The notes under the pieces: generated by a model
Told to the model about the DNA's origin: nothing
Database searches by the model: none
The model's input: the letters and a program-made list of their open reading frames with translations, nothing else
Origin: JAAYYF01 sp040255585
GTDB taxonomy: Bacteria; Deinococcota; Deinococci; Deinococcales; Trueperaceae
Reading direction: 5' to 3'
Length of the DNA stretch: 18,741 nucleotides
NCBI GenBank assembly: GCA_040255585.1
Contig: JBDZVI010000060.1
Location: 1-18,741 of the forward strand
In this document: piece after piece, positions 7,794-15,037 of the stretch
How positions within the stretch are numbered: the stretch's first letter is position 1
Layout: each line of letters starts with the position of its first letter
Program-made: the position numbers and the translations under genes

Positions 7794-8084
7794 TCAGGGC
7801 TCTGTCGTCGGCGATCGTCGGATTCGTGCGTCCTGGATCGTGGCGATCACGACCACGTCGGTGTCGGCCTCGTAGCGGTAAACGATCAGCATCCAGCGCC
7901 AAGGCCCGAGAACGAACCGGTATCCGCGCCACCTGCCGACCAGGGACGAACCGAGTTCAGGGAACTCGCTGAGGTCGCGGACCGAGCTAAGGAATCGCTC
8001 CTTCGTATCGGCCGGCAAACCGTGCGTACGCACCAACCGTGCGAGCTCTTCGCCGGCGGCCCGGGTGATGACCACCTTGGCCAC
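7794..8084 (-). CDS. RelE/ParE-family toxin
   Basis: A 96-residue basic protein with the RelE/ParE fold pattern: an initial beta strand (KVVITRAAGEELARL), two helices, then the strand series YRFVLGPWRWMLIVYRYEAD and DVVVIATIQDARI. The Arg/Trp/Tyr-rich central hairpin is where RelE toxins carry catalytic residues and ParE toxins contact gyrase; which type this is cannot be told from sequence. It starts at a GTG 3 nt after the stop of the RHH antitoxin gene, so the two are translated as a unit. The gene ends 60 bp from the convergent signal peptidase gene. Confidence 0.8.
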   Translation of the reverse strand: MAKVVITRAAGEELARLVRTHGLPADTKERFLSSVRDLSEFPELGSSLVGRWRGYRFVLGPWRWMLIVYRYEADTDVVVIATIQDARIRRSPTTEP

Positions 8085-8087
8085 GGT

Positions 8088-8345
8088 TCAGAGTTCGTCG
8101 ATAGGGATGTACCGTCCGGCCCGATAATCCGCCATGCCGGCCTCGGCCCGTTCGAAGGCGCCGTCGATCGAATCGAGCAAGGCGGTGATGTCGGTAGCGG
8201 AAGGCTGGGCTTCGTCGATGGCCTTGCTCAGCAGGGAGCGTGCCACCGTCCCCGGGCTCAAATGAGTGCGTTCGGCGAGCTGCCTGAGTTTTACGGCATG
8301 CTCCTCCGCGAGGAGGACGTTAACGCGATTGGCTACCTTGCTCAT
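8088..8345 (-). CDS. Ribbon-helix-helix (CopG-like) antitoxin
   Basis: An 85-residue protein with an N-terminal ribbon-helix-helix: the short strand NRVNVLL (6-12), helix A around EEHAVKLRQLAERT, and helix B after HLSPGTVARSLLSKAI. The acidic C-terminus (ITALLDSIDGAFERAEAGMADYRAGRYIPIDEL region, 53-85) is the expected toxin-neutralising tail. It precedes the RelE/ParE gene, as antitoxins usually do. The ATG at 8345 has no Shine-Dalgarno but sits 6 nt after TACACT, which points to a leaderless transcript. RHH antitoxins repress their own operon, and inverted and direct half-sites surround this -10 box. Confidence 0.8.
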   Translation of the reverse strand: MSKVANRVNVLLAEEHAVKLRQLAERTHLSPGTVARSLLSKAIDEAQPSATDITALLDSIDGAFERAEAGMADYRAGRYIPIDEL

Positions 8346-8351
8346 GGTGAC

Positions 8352-8400
8352 AGTGTAGCGCGGAAGGCACCATATGGCACGGAACTACACAGTTTGTGCC
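8352..8400 (-). promoter_or_regulatory. Promoter and likely autoregulatory operator of the RHH/RelE pair
   Basis: TACACT (8352-8357, minus strand) is followed by 6 nt and the ATG. Around it lie an inverted repeat GTGTAG/CTACAC (8353-8358 and 8385-8390), direct repeats GGCAC-N5-GGCAC (8366-8380) and an inverted GTGCC at 8396-8400. Clustered half-sites of this kind are typical of RHH operators. No footprint data exist for this site. Confidence 0.45.
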
Positions 8401-8430
8401 CATGATGCCTAGGCGGCGTTCTCGGGCCGC

Positions 8431-8520
8431 GCGGTCTGCCGGCCGGGCATGGCTTGGTGTTGTTCGCGAACTGGGGTCATCTGCAACATAGACGTTGCAA
8501 ATCCCTCTGTTTGCGGTAAC
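8431..8520. repeat. Dispersed ~90-bp repeat, copy A (intergenic)
   Basis: Aligns without gaps to 8809-8898 with about 10 mismatches in 90 bp. It contains the palindrome GTTCGCGAAC and, a few bases on, the stem TGCAAC-ATAGAC-GTTGCA. No transposase or target-site duplication is visible. Confidence 0.85.
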
Positions 8521-8648
8521 CACTTGGCGCACTCCGGCTCGACTCACACCTCCGGCTTACTGGGAACGCCCGCCGGATCCCGCTCGACTTGCCAGCGCAA
8601 CGCGGGAGGGAACCGGACAGCCTTTCTGGGTCGCTTCGCCCTTGCACT

Positions 8649-9713
8649 TCAGGTCGCCGCTTCGTCCAGGGGGAACCCCATCCGCCAGCCCACCGCGTTC
8701 CAATCCGTCGCGAGGCGCGCCAGGCGGTCCCTGACGCGCTCGTCCGTCAGGTACTGCTCGTGTGTGAAAGCCCGCGCCCCCGGCACGCGGCGTCGTCCTT
8801 GGGGCATCGCGGTCTGCCTGCCGGGCATGACTTGGTGTTGTTCGCGAACTGGGGGCGTCTGCAACATGGACGTTGCATATCCCTCCGTTTTCAGCAACGA
8901 CCCCGTGCCCCCAGGCCCGGCTTGCGCATCTGGCTTGGCGTGTACACCCGGCCTGGGGCGCACACCCGGCTTGGCGTGCGCGTCGGGCCCGGCGTGCGTG
9001 TTCGGCCCGGGGCGCACTTCCGGCGTATCGGAGAGCGGTCCCTCCCCGACCGACGCCGCGCGCCGCCCCGCCACCGCGACGATCTCGCCCACGTCCTGCT
9101 CGAGCCGCTCGAGGCGCAGGTCCGTCGAGAAGAGCTCCAGTCCGGTCGTCGGGTCGCGCAGGCTGCCTTCCTCCCGCACCAGGCGCCGCGTCTCGTCATC
9201 GAGGTAGTAGACCTCTGCGCGGTCGTCGTCCGCCGTCAGGAGGCCGAGGAGGCCGTGGGGTCCGTCGGCCATGGCCCGCACGGCTGCCAGCGACCCCGTG
9301 TAGTAGTGCAGGCGCGGCGCCCGGTCGAGCGCGGCGGGCGTCGCGAAGCGCACGGTGGCGGCCGTCACCTCGTCGTGGTGAGCGCGAGCGGCCTCCGCCG
9401 ACGTCGCCCCGGCCGAGTAGCGCGCGCCGGCGTTCAGGGCGTGGAAGCCGAACCGCAGCCACGATGCGGCGGCGGCGAACTCGGCTGCGAAGCGCTCGTC
9501 GGCGTGCGCCAGGCGCCAGCCGGTCACCGCCGCGTCCTCCGCGAAGCAGTAAAGGCTCACGCACAACCCGTACCGCTCGTGCAGGTCGCGCAGGTAGGCG
9601 AACGTGGGCTGCGCGAACGGACTGGCGTACGCGCCCGTGAAGGCGTCATGCAGGCAGCCGAAGACGTCGTCGACGCTGAAGTGGAGGTACGGCGTCACGT
9701 CGACCGGTGTCAC
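8649..9713 (-). CDS. Polysaccharide-deacetylase-fold protein with a repeat-derived insertion
   Basis: A 354-residue protein starting at a GTG one base after the uxaC stop codon, hence the last gene of the uronate operon. The N-terminal part (HFSVDDVFGCLHDA, residues 11-24; SLYCF 53-57; FGFHALN 89-95; an AARAHHDEV helix near 109-116) suggests a glycoside-hydrolase/deacetylase-type barrel with a metal-binding Asp-Asp and His residues. The C-terminal FTHEQYL and final strand also fit that fold. Residues about 214-312 do not: they hold six Pro/His/Ala-rich hexapeptides (234-269) followed by 30 residues encoded by a dispersed DNA repeat (273-302), so an insertion sits just before the last conserved block. 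Substrate unknown; deacetylation or hydrolysis of a uronate- or hexosamine-containing glycan is inference from the operon. The insertion may have weakened or abolished activity. Confidence 0.65.
   Translation of the reverse strand: MTPVDVTPYLHFSVDDVFGCLHDAFTGAYASPFAQPTFAYLRDLHERYGLCVSLYCFAEDAAVTGWRLAHADERFAAEFAAAASWLRFGFHALNAGARYSAGATSAEAARAHHDEVTAATVRFATPAALDRAPRLHYYTGSLAAVRAMADGPHGLLGLLTADDDRAEVYYLDDETRRLVREEGSLRDPTTGLELFSTDLRLERLEQDVGEIVAVAGRRAASVGEGPLSDTPEVRPGPNTHAGPDAHAKPGVRPRPGVHAKPDAQAGPGGTGSLLKTEGYATSMLQTPPVREQHQVMPGRQTAMPQGRRRVPGARAFTHEQYLTDERVRDRLARLATDWNAVGWRMGFPLDEAAT
8809..8898. repeat. Dispersed ~90-bp repeat, copy B (inside a gene)
   Basis: Copy of 8431-8520, 378 bp away in the same orientation, with the stem TGCAAC-ATGGAC-GTTGCA and the palindrome GTTCGCGAAC. 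It lies wholly within the deacetylase-fold gene and adds exactly 30 in-frame codons (residues 273-302). Confidence 0.85.
8907..9014 (-). repeat. Six 18-bp tandem units encoding hexapeptides
   Basis: Six contiguous 18-bp units within the deacetylase-fold gene encode, in order, RPGPNT, HAGPDA, HAKPGV, RPRPGV, HAKPDA and QAGPGG. The units differ by several substitutions each but hold a constant Pro at position 4 and a constant period. The array ends 8 bp from repeat copy B. Confidence 0.9.
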
Positions 9714-9714
9714 G

Positions 9715-11220
9715 TCAGCCGGCGGCGCCCAGGCGGTAGGTCTCCTTCGTGAGGTCGTACGCGAGCGCGCGGGCGAGGTCGGGGGCCTGGTCCTCGTCGA
9801 TGAGGCCCCGCACGACGCGGCCGGCCAGCCAGTCGCACGTCACGCGCCGCCACACGTCGTGGCGCGCGGGGATGGAGGGGTAGGCACGCGTGTCGTCGAC
9901 GAAACCCGCGAGGTTGTAGATGCCGGCCGTCTCGGCCACGGCGTCCAGGTAGCGCTCCATGCCTAGGACCGAGTCGAAGAACCACCACGGCGCGCCGAGG
10001 CGCAGGGCCGGGTAGAAGCCGGCCAGCGGCGCGAGCTCGCGCGAGTACGTCGTCTCGTCGAGGGTGTACAGGACCAGCCGGAAGCGCTCGTGCGCGCCGA
10101 GCTCGTTCAGGAGGGGCGCGAGCTGGCGCGTCCAGCCGCCGGCGATCGGCATGTCGGCGCCCTTGTCGCGCCCGAAGCGCTCGAAGGTCGGGCGGTGGTG
10201 GTCGCGCAGGGAGCCGACGTGGAGCTGCATGACGAGACCGTCCTCGGCGCTCATGCGGGCCATGACCATGAGCATGTTCGCCGCGAACGCCCGGCGCTCG
10301 GCGTCGGTGGCCGCGCCCGCCAGCACGCGGTCGAAGACCGCCTCCGCGTCGGGGAGAGGTGCCGCGTCGGCCGTGAGGGCCGCGTGGTCCGTAGCCGTGG
10401 CGCCCGCCGCCTTGAAGGCGGCGCGGCGCTGCTCGAGCGCCGCGAGGTAGGCGGCGTAATCGTCGACGGCGACGCCGCTGCGCTCCTCGAGCAGCCGCAG
10501 GTTGGGTAAGAAGTCCTCGCGCGTCGGGTCGATGACGGCGTCAGGCCGGAAGGTCGGGACGACGTTCATGCCCTCCCGCTGGAGCTCCGCGTGCTCCTGT
10601 AGCGAGTCCGTGGCCGCGTCGGTGGTCGCGAGGACCTCGATGCCGAAGCGCGCGAAGAGCGCGCGCGGCCGGAAGCCGGGCTCGGCGAGCCTGGCGGCGA
10701 GGTGGTCGTAGGTCCGGTCGGCGTTCGCGGCGGACGGCCGCTCGGCGAGGCCGAACAGGTCCACGAGCTCGTGCTTCAGCCACAACCCCGACGGCGTGCC
10801 GGCGAAGAGGTGGAAGTTGGCGCAGAACTCCCGCCAGATGGCGCGCGGGTCCGTCTCGACCGGGGCGCCGTCCAGGCGGGCCACCCCCAGCCGCTCCAGG
10901 GGCACGCCCTGGCTATGCAGCATGCGGAGCAGGTAATGGTCGGGCACCACGAACGTGGTGGCCGGGTCGCCGAGGGGCGCGTCGTCGAGCAGCAGCGCCG
11001 GCGGCACGTGGCCGTGCGGGGAGAGGAGCGGCAGCCCCGCGACCTCGGCGTGCAGCGCGCGCGCGAGGGCGCGCTGGCTCGGGTCGGGGGAGAAGCAGCG
11101 GTCAGGGTCGAGCGACCAGGCCGTGCCGGCCGCTCTGCGTGTCGGGGCGCCCTGCGGCCCGCGTCCGCCGTCGGGCCTACGGTCGCCGCCTGGCCCGCTG
11201 CCGCCTTGCGGCCCGCTCAC
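9715..11220 (-). CDS. uxaC: Uronate isomerase (glucuronate/galacturonate isomerase)
   Basis: A 501-residue amidohydrolase-superfamily enzyme that converts D-glucuronate to D-fructuronate and D-galacturonate to D-tagaturonate. The metal-site HxH is at 69-71 (LLSPHGHVPP), followed by the family's DHYLLRMLHSQGV block, the IWREFCANFHLFAGTPSGLWLKHEL stretch, IEVLATTDAATD, MQLHVGSLRDHH, and the terminal YNLAGFVDDTRAYPSIPARHDVWRR block with the substrate-binding Arg residues. The GTG at 11220 overlaps the uxaE stop (GTGA). The first 30 residues are a Gly/Pro/Arg-rich leader containing imperfect copies of GCGGGCCGCAAGGCG and are not part of the conserved enzyme. Length is otherwise normal (about 470). 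Confidence 0.95.
   Translation of the reverse strand: MSGPQGGSGPGGDRRPDGGRGPQGAPTRRAAGTAWSLDPDRCFSPDPSQRALARALHAEVAGLPLLSPHGHVPPALLLDDAPLGDPATTFVVPDHYLLRMLHSQGVPLERLGVARLDGAPVETDPRAIWREFCANFHLFAGTPSGLWLKHELVDLFGLAERPSAANADRTYDHLAARLAEPGFRPRALFARFGIEVLATTDAATDSLQEHAELQREGMNVVPTFRPDAVIDPTREDFLPNLRLLEERSGVAVDDYAAYLAALEQRRAAFKAAGATATDHAALTADAAPLPDAEAVFDRVLAGAATDAERRAFAANMLMVMARMSAEDGLVMQLHVGSLRDHHRPTFERFGRDKGADMPIAGGWTRQLAPLLNELGAHERFRLVLYTLDETTYSRELAPLAGFYPALRLGAPWWFFDSVLGMERYLDAVAETAGIYNLAGFVDDTRAYPSIPARHDVWRRVTCDWLAGRVVRGLIDEDQAPDLARALAYDLTKETYRLGAAG
11148..11216 (-). repeat. Imperfect short repeats in the uxaC N-terminal leader
   Basis: GCGGGCCGCAAGGCG (11202-11216) recurs as GCGGGCCGCAGGGCG (11148-11162), with a shorter related stretch between. 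They encode the Gly/Pro/Arg-rich leader of UxaC. Confidence 0.6.
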
Positions 11221-12866
11221 GCGGCACCCCTGGCGGCGGTGACGAGCGGGGCGATGTGCCGCTCGAAGTGGCGCCGCAGCGCGGCTCGGTACGCGGCGGG
11301 CTCGCGCCGCAGCACGGCGCGGATCTCGGCGCCATGCGTCTTGAGGGCCGAGCCGAATGTCACGTGCAGCACCTGCCGGGCGTCGAGCTGCTCGAGGAGC
11401 GCGCAGATGGCCGTGCCGTCCAGGGCCGCCAGGTCGGGCATGCGCGTCGGGCTGCCGGAGATGTGGTACGAGTGCACGTCCTCAGCGAAGCGCTCCACGG
11501 CGAGTTCGGCGATGCGCCGCAGCAGCCCCGGCTCGTGCGCGCCGACGACGCGCAGGGCCTCCAGGTAGCTCGTGCCCGCCGTCTTGAGGTGCACGAGCCC
11601 GCCGGCGGCCGCGGCCGCGATGGGGTAGACGGCGAACTTGTCCGAGCCGGAGTGAAGGCTCAGCTTGTAGGGGCCGAGCTGCGCCGCGATGGCCGCATGG
11701 CCTTGCAGGCAGCGCGCCAGCTCGCCTAGGTCGCCGATGTACTCGACGCCCTTCTCGAAGTCCCCGACGAACCGGGGCGCGAGCGACACCCAGCGCACGC
11801 CGAGGCGGCGCAGCTCCGTCGCGAAGTAGACGTGCTCGGCGAACGTCGTCGGGGTGGGCGTCTCGTCGACGGACACCTCGAGTTCCGTCGGGTACGTGGC
11901 CTTTGCGGCGAGGTGCCGCGCCAGCTTGGCGACGTGGGCGACGGCCCTACCGTACTTGACGGCGGCGCGCTCCAGGGCGCCGGGGGCGAAGGTCACGATG
12001 CCCGCCGCCGCGCGGGTGCCGGCCGCGCCCGACGTCGCTTCTGCGCCCTGTGCCGCCGGGACGCCGGCGCTCGTGGCACCGAGCTCGACGCGCGCGCCGC
12101 CGAGCCGCGCGCGCAGGTCGCCCGGCGTCGTCTCCAGCGCCTGCCACGGCAGGGCGTCGAACGCTTCCTGCAGCGCGGTCCCCTCCAGCGTGTCGGCCGC
12201 CGGGTTCACGTGCTCGCCCGGGTCGATCGTGAAGAAGGAGTAGCCGGCCGCGAGGCACAGGTCGATGTCGGCCTCGCTCTTGAGGTGGTCGGCGTCCGCG
12301 CCGACCACGTGCTGCCAGCCGGCCGTGAACGCGCCCCACGTCGCGTCGTCGACGACCTCACGTGGGGTGCGGCCCGTGCGCGCGTTCTCGCGCATGGACT
12401 GCTGGCCGAAGATGGCCGCCACCTTGCCGGCGGCGCCGCAAGCGTTCAGGGCGTCGACGTGGCCGGGCGTGGCGAGGCCGAGCCGGTCGCCGAAGCCGGC
12501 GCTCGTGGCGAGGCCGAGGGGGCGGGGCGCGAGGTTCGGCAGCAGCGTGCGGAGCGCGGCGTCCGTGGCGGGCGCGCGGCTGGCGCGGAAGACCGTCCAG
12601 CCGCCGCTCGTGTGGGTCTCTGGGCGCAGGGCCTCGATGATGGCGCCGGCGGCGCCGAGGGCGTGGTTCGCCAGGGTGGCCATGGCGAGGCGGTCGGCGC
12701 CCTCCTCGTCCTCGGCCCAGAAGAACAGCCCGTCGACGCCGCGCGCGCTACCCGGCACCGCCTGGCGCCCGTGCTCCGCGGCCACGCGCGCGGCCGCCCT
12801 GTCGGCCGTCCCGTCCGTCGTCCCGTCCGCCGTCCTGCCCGTCGATGCCCTGGTGGTCTCGCTCAT
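11217..12866 (-). CDS. uxaE: Tagaturonate epimerase
   Basis: A 549-residue protein of the UxaE family, which interconverts D-tagaturonate and D-fructuronate and so replaces the UxaB/UxuA branch for galacturonate. Diagnostic stretches are FGDRLGLATPGH, the SEADIDLCLAAGYSFFTIDPGEHVN block, EVSVDETPTPT, SLAPRFVGDFEKGVEYIGD, GPYKLSLHSGSDKFAVYPI, and HLKTAGTSYLEALR. The ATG at 12866 was chosen for its close GGAGAG (12871-12876). The frame stays open upstream to a GTG at 13070 that overlaps the lacI stop (GTGA) and also has GGAGAG before it; that start would add 68 residues of low-complexity Gly/Ala/Thr sequence. The stop overlaps the uxaC start. Family length is about 480-500, so even the short form has a spare N-terminus. 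Confidence 0.93.
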   Translation of the reverse strand: MSETTRASTGRTADGTTDGTADRAAARVAAEHGRQAVPGSARGVDGLFFWAEDEEGADRLAMATLANHALGAAGAIIEALRPETHTSGGWTVFRASRAPATDAALRTLLPNLAPRPLGLATSAGFGDRLGLATPGHVDALNACGAAGKVAAIFGQQSMRENARTGRTPREVVDDATWGAFTAGWQHVVGADADHLKSEADIDLCLAAGYSFFTIDPGEHVNPAADTLEGTALQEAFDALPWQALETTPGDLRARLGGARVELGATSAGVPAAQGAEATSGAAGTRAAAGIVTFAPGALERAAVKYGRAVAHVAKLARHLAAKATYPTELEVSVDETPTPTTFAEHVYFATELRRLGVRWVSLAPRFVGDFEKGVEYIGDLGELARCLQGHAAIAAQLGPYKLSLHSGSDKFAVYPIAAAAAGGLVHLKTAGTSYLEALRVVGAHEPGLLRRIAELAVERFAEDVHSYHISGSPTRMPDLAALDGTAICALLEQLDARQVLHVTFGSALKTHGAEIRAVLRREPAAYRAALRRHFERHIAPLVTAARGAA

Positions 12867-12932
12867 CGTTCTCTCCAATGCGTGCCGCTTGGGCGTTCTC
12901 TCCCCGATGCGTGCTGCTCGTGTGTTCTCTCC
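12867..12932 (-). repeat. Triplicated ribosome-binding-site region upstream of uxaE
   Basis: GGAGAGAAC occurs three times on the minus strand (GGAGAG at 12871-12876, 12898-12903 and 12927-12932), at 27- and 29-bp spacing, each with a similar GCACGCAT-containing spacer. Only the copy nearest 12866 precedes an ATG in frame with UxaE. Confidence 0.75.
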
Positions 12933-12959
12933 GCCGGCTGCCTCTCCGGTGCTTGTGTC

Positions 12960-13019
12960 TCCGCTACCCGTCGCTCCGGTGCCCGCCGCCTCGCCGCCGG
13001 TTGCCCCGGTGCCCGCCGC
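12960..13019 (-). repeat. Two 30-bp tandem units between lacI and uxaE
   Basis: Units 12990-13019 and 12960-12989 match at about 23 of 30 positions. Read in the uxaE frame they encode AAGTGATGGE and AAGTGATGSG. Four of the seven differences are silent in that frame. Confidence 0.75.
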
Positions 13020-13066
13020 TCCGCCGCCCGCCGCCCGCCGCCCCGGCGTCTTCTTCTCCAAGGGGC

Positions 13067-14110
13067 TCACGGCGCACTCTCCCTCACGATCAGTTCCGGC
13101 GCGAAGGTCTTGTCCGTAGGCTTCCTGCCGCGCTGCAGGGCGAAGATCATCTCCACCGCGAGGCGGCCGAGCCCGTACTTCTCGATGCGCAGCGTCGTCA
13201 GCGTCGGCGCCACGGCGCTGGCCATGCGGATGTCGTCGCAGCCGACCACCGCCACGTCCTCGGGCACGCGCAGGCCGGCCGCGCGCAGGGCGCGCACCGC
13301 GCCGAGTGCCGCCAGGTCGTTGTAGGCGACGATGCCGTCGAACCTTGGGCCGCCAGCGTTCGCCTGCGCCACCCAGCGGGACGCGGCCTCGTAGCCGGCG
13401 TCCTCGACGGGCTCGCAGTGCGTCAGGAGCGCGTCGCTCACGCTCACGCCCGCCTCGCGCATGGCGGCGAGGAACCCCTCGCGCCGGTACCTGGCGCTGG
13501 CCGAGCGGTCCGGGCCGCCGAGGAGCGCTAGGTTCTTGCGGCCGCGTTCCAGGAGGTGCCCGACGGCCATGTGGGCGCCGAGGAGGTCGTCGACCATGAG
13601 GCTCACGGCCGGCGCCCCTGGCACCTTGCGGTTGATGAGCACGGAGGCCGGGTGGGCCGAGAGCAGGTCGGTCAGCTCGTGGTCCGGGAGGCGCGCGCTG
13701 CAGACGATCACCCCGTCGACCCGGTGCCCGGCGAGGTTGCGCAGGGCGGCGCGCTCGCGCGCCTGGTCCTCGACGGCGTTGGCGAGCGCCACCGTGTAGC
13801 CGGCGGCCCAGGCGGCGTCCTCGGCCCCGCGGACGATCTCGGGGAAGAAGGGGTTCGTGATGTCGGGCACGACGATGCCGATGGTGCGCGTGCGGCCCTG
13901 CGTGAGGGAGCGCGCGAGCTGGTTCGGCTGATAGCCGAGCTCCTCGATGGCCCGGCGGACGCGCTCGCGCGTCGCCTCGCTGACGCGGCCCGTGCCGTTA
14001 ACGACGCGCGAGACGGTCATGGTCGACACGCCCGCGGCCGCCGCGACGTCGGCGTTCGTGACGGTCCTCGGCCTGGAGCCGTCGCCGCGTCGCCCGGGCC
14101 GGTCGGTCAC
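13067..14110 (-). CDS. LacI/GalR-family transcriptional repressor
   Basis: A 347-residue regulator. The N-terminal LacI-type helix-turn-helix and hinge cover residues 17-70 (VTNADVAAAAGVSTMTVSRVVNG, then RVSEATRERVRRAIEELGYQPNQLARSL), followed by the periplasmic-binding-protein-like effector domain starting TIGIVVPDITNPFF. The GTG at 14110 is 7 nt after the SDR stop codon. Being third in the operon it presumably controls its own transcription unit; the 19-bp palindrome at 15924-15942 just downstream of the operon promoter is the obvious candidate operator. The effector is likely a uronate or a pathway intermediate (inference from neighbours). Confidence 0.93.
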   Translation of the reverse strand: MTDRPGRRGDGSRPRTVTNADVAAAAGVSTMTVSRVVNGTGRVSEATRERVRRAIEELGYQPNQLARSLTQGRTRTIGIVVPDITNPFFPEIVRGAEDAAWAAGYTVALANAVEDQARERAALRNLAGHRVDGVIVCSARLPDHELTDLLSAHPASVLINRKVPGAPAVSLMVDDLLGAHMAVGHLLERGRKNLALLGGPDRSASARYRREGFLAAMREAGVSVSDALLTHCEPVEDAGYEAASRWVAQANAGGPRFDGIVAYNDLAALGAVRALRAAGLRVPEDVAVVGCDDIRMASAVAPTLTTLRIEKYGLGRLAVEMIFALQRGRKPTDKTFAPELIVRESAP

Positions 14111-14117
14111 GTCCGGG

Positions 14118-15023
14118 TCAGACCCCGCTGGTGACGGCGAAGCCGCCGTCCACGGGCACCACGACGCCCGTCACGAAGCGGCTGGCATCGGAGCAGAGCC
14201 ACACGAGCGTGCCGACGAGCTCCTCCGGCTCGCCGAAGCGCCCGAGGGGGGTGTGGTCGAGGATGGTCCGGCCGCGCGGCGTGAGCGAGCCGTCCTCCTC
14301 GAGCAGGAGGCGGCGGTTCTGGTTGCCGATGAAGAAGCCGGGCGCCATGGCGTTGACGCGCAGGCCGCCGCCGTACTGGCGACCGAACTCCATCGCGAGC
14401 CAGCGCGTCAGGTTGTCGATGGCGGCCTTCGCCGCCGAGTAGCCGACGACGCGCGTGATGGCGCGCAACGCCGCCATCGAGGAGATGTTGACGATGCTCC
14501 CGCAGCCGCCCTTGGCGAGCTCGGCCCCGAACACCTGGATGGGCAGGACGGTGCCCATGTAGTTGAGGTCGATCACGCCGCGCATGGGCTCCTCGCCCAG
14601 GTCGAGGAAGCTGGCGCCGGGCGCCAGGGTGGCGCCGGGCATGTTGCCGCCGGCCGCGTTCACGAGGATGTCGACGCGGCCGAAGCGCTCCAGGAGCGCC
14701 GCGCGTGCGCGTTCGAGGGCCGCGCGGTCGAGGACGTCGGCCGGCGTGGCCAGCGCCTCGTACCCTTCGGAGGCGAGGCCGGCAGCCAGCTCCTCGGCGC
14801 GCTCGGCGTTCCTGCCAAGCACGGCGACCTTCGCCCCGTGCGCGGCGAGGCCGCGCGCCATCTCGCCGCCCAGGACACCCGTGGCGCCCGTGACCAGCGC
14901 CACGCGGCCGGTGAGGTCGAAGCGGTCGCGGCTCATAGATGAGCCGTTGCTCATCGCAGCGCCGCCGCTTTCAGAGGAGCCTTGGCCCGCCGAGGCGGCG
15001 CCACTCGCGGCCCCGCCGCTCAT
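14118..15023 (-). CDS. SDR-family oxidoreductase, probable fructuronate reductase (D-mannonate oxidoreductase)
   Basis: A classical short-chain dehydrogenase: cofactor-binding TGATGVLGG (45-53), VNAAGGN (121-127), catalytic Ser181/Ser182, Tyr195 and Lys199 (YSAAK), and the usual PGFF and VDGG endings. Within this operon the missing step after UxaC/UxaE is reduction of fructuronate to mannonate, and SDR-type UxuB enzymes carry out that step in other bacteria; the AGGN-P-GAT stretch agrees with that group. The assignment is by context plus subfamily look and a related gluconate or KDG-type dehydrogenase cannot be excluded. The ATG at 15023 overlaps the upstream stop (ATGA). Two further in-frame ATGs at 14954 and 14936 lie before the conserved fold; a 20-bp sequence around the first ATG is repeated around the second. 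Confidence 0.8.
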   Translation of the reverse strand: MSGGAASGAASAGQGSSESGGAAMSNGSSMSRDRFDLTGRVALVTGATGVLGGEMARGLAAHGAKVAVLGRNAERAEELAAGLASEGYEALATPADVLDRAALERARAALLERFGRVDILVNAAGGNMPGATLAPGASFLDLGEEPMRGVIDLNYMGTVLPIQVFGAELAKGGCGSIVNISSMAALRAITRVVGYSAAKAAIDNLTRWLAMEFGRQYGGGLRVNAMAPGFFIGNQNRRLLLEEDGSLTPRGRTILDHTPLGRFGEPEELVGTLVWLCSDASRFVTGVVVPVDGGFAVTSGV

Positions 15024-15037
15024 CGCAGCCCCGCCGC
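14949..15037 (-). repeat. Direct repeat duplicating the SDR gene's start-codon region
   Basis: GCGGCGGGGCTGCGATGAGC (15018-15037) and GCGGCGGCGCTGCGATGAGC (14949-14968) match at 19 of 20 positions and are 69 bp (23 codons) apart. Each contains an in-frame ATG AGC, so a tandem duplication has placed two possible starts in the same reading frame. Confidence 0.9.

Larger units (their letters stand above)
8346..8648. other. 303-bp intergenic region with a dispersed repeat copy
   Basis: No gene is supported. It contains the toxin-antitoxin promoter at its left end and copy A of the 90-bp repeat (8431-8520). The remaining part, 8521-8648, lies just past the stop of the deacetylase-fold gene and shows no clear terminator. 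Confidence 0.5.

Noticed and set aside
8431..8898. Repeat pair considered as an insertion sequence
   Set aside because: No transposase frame lies between or beside the copies, the interval contains the end of a cellular gene, and no target-site duplication was found.
8907..9014. Six regular units considered as a CRISPR array
   Set aside because: Units are contiguous 18-mers without spacers, diverged, and translated in frame; no cas genes nearby.
8589..9752. 387-codon frame opposite the deacetylase-fold gene
   Set aside because: The minus strand has conserved fold features and is coupled to uxaC; this frame is Arg/His/Gly/Val-rich without recognisable motifs.
11832..13325. 497-codon plus-strand frame
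   Set aside because: Antisense to uxaE and lacI, both certain; Arg/Gly/Ala-rich composition.
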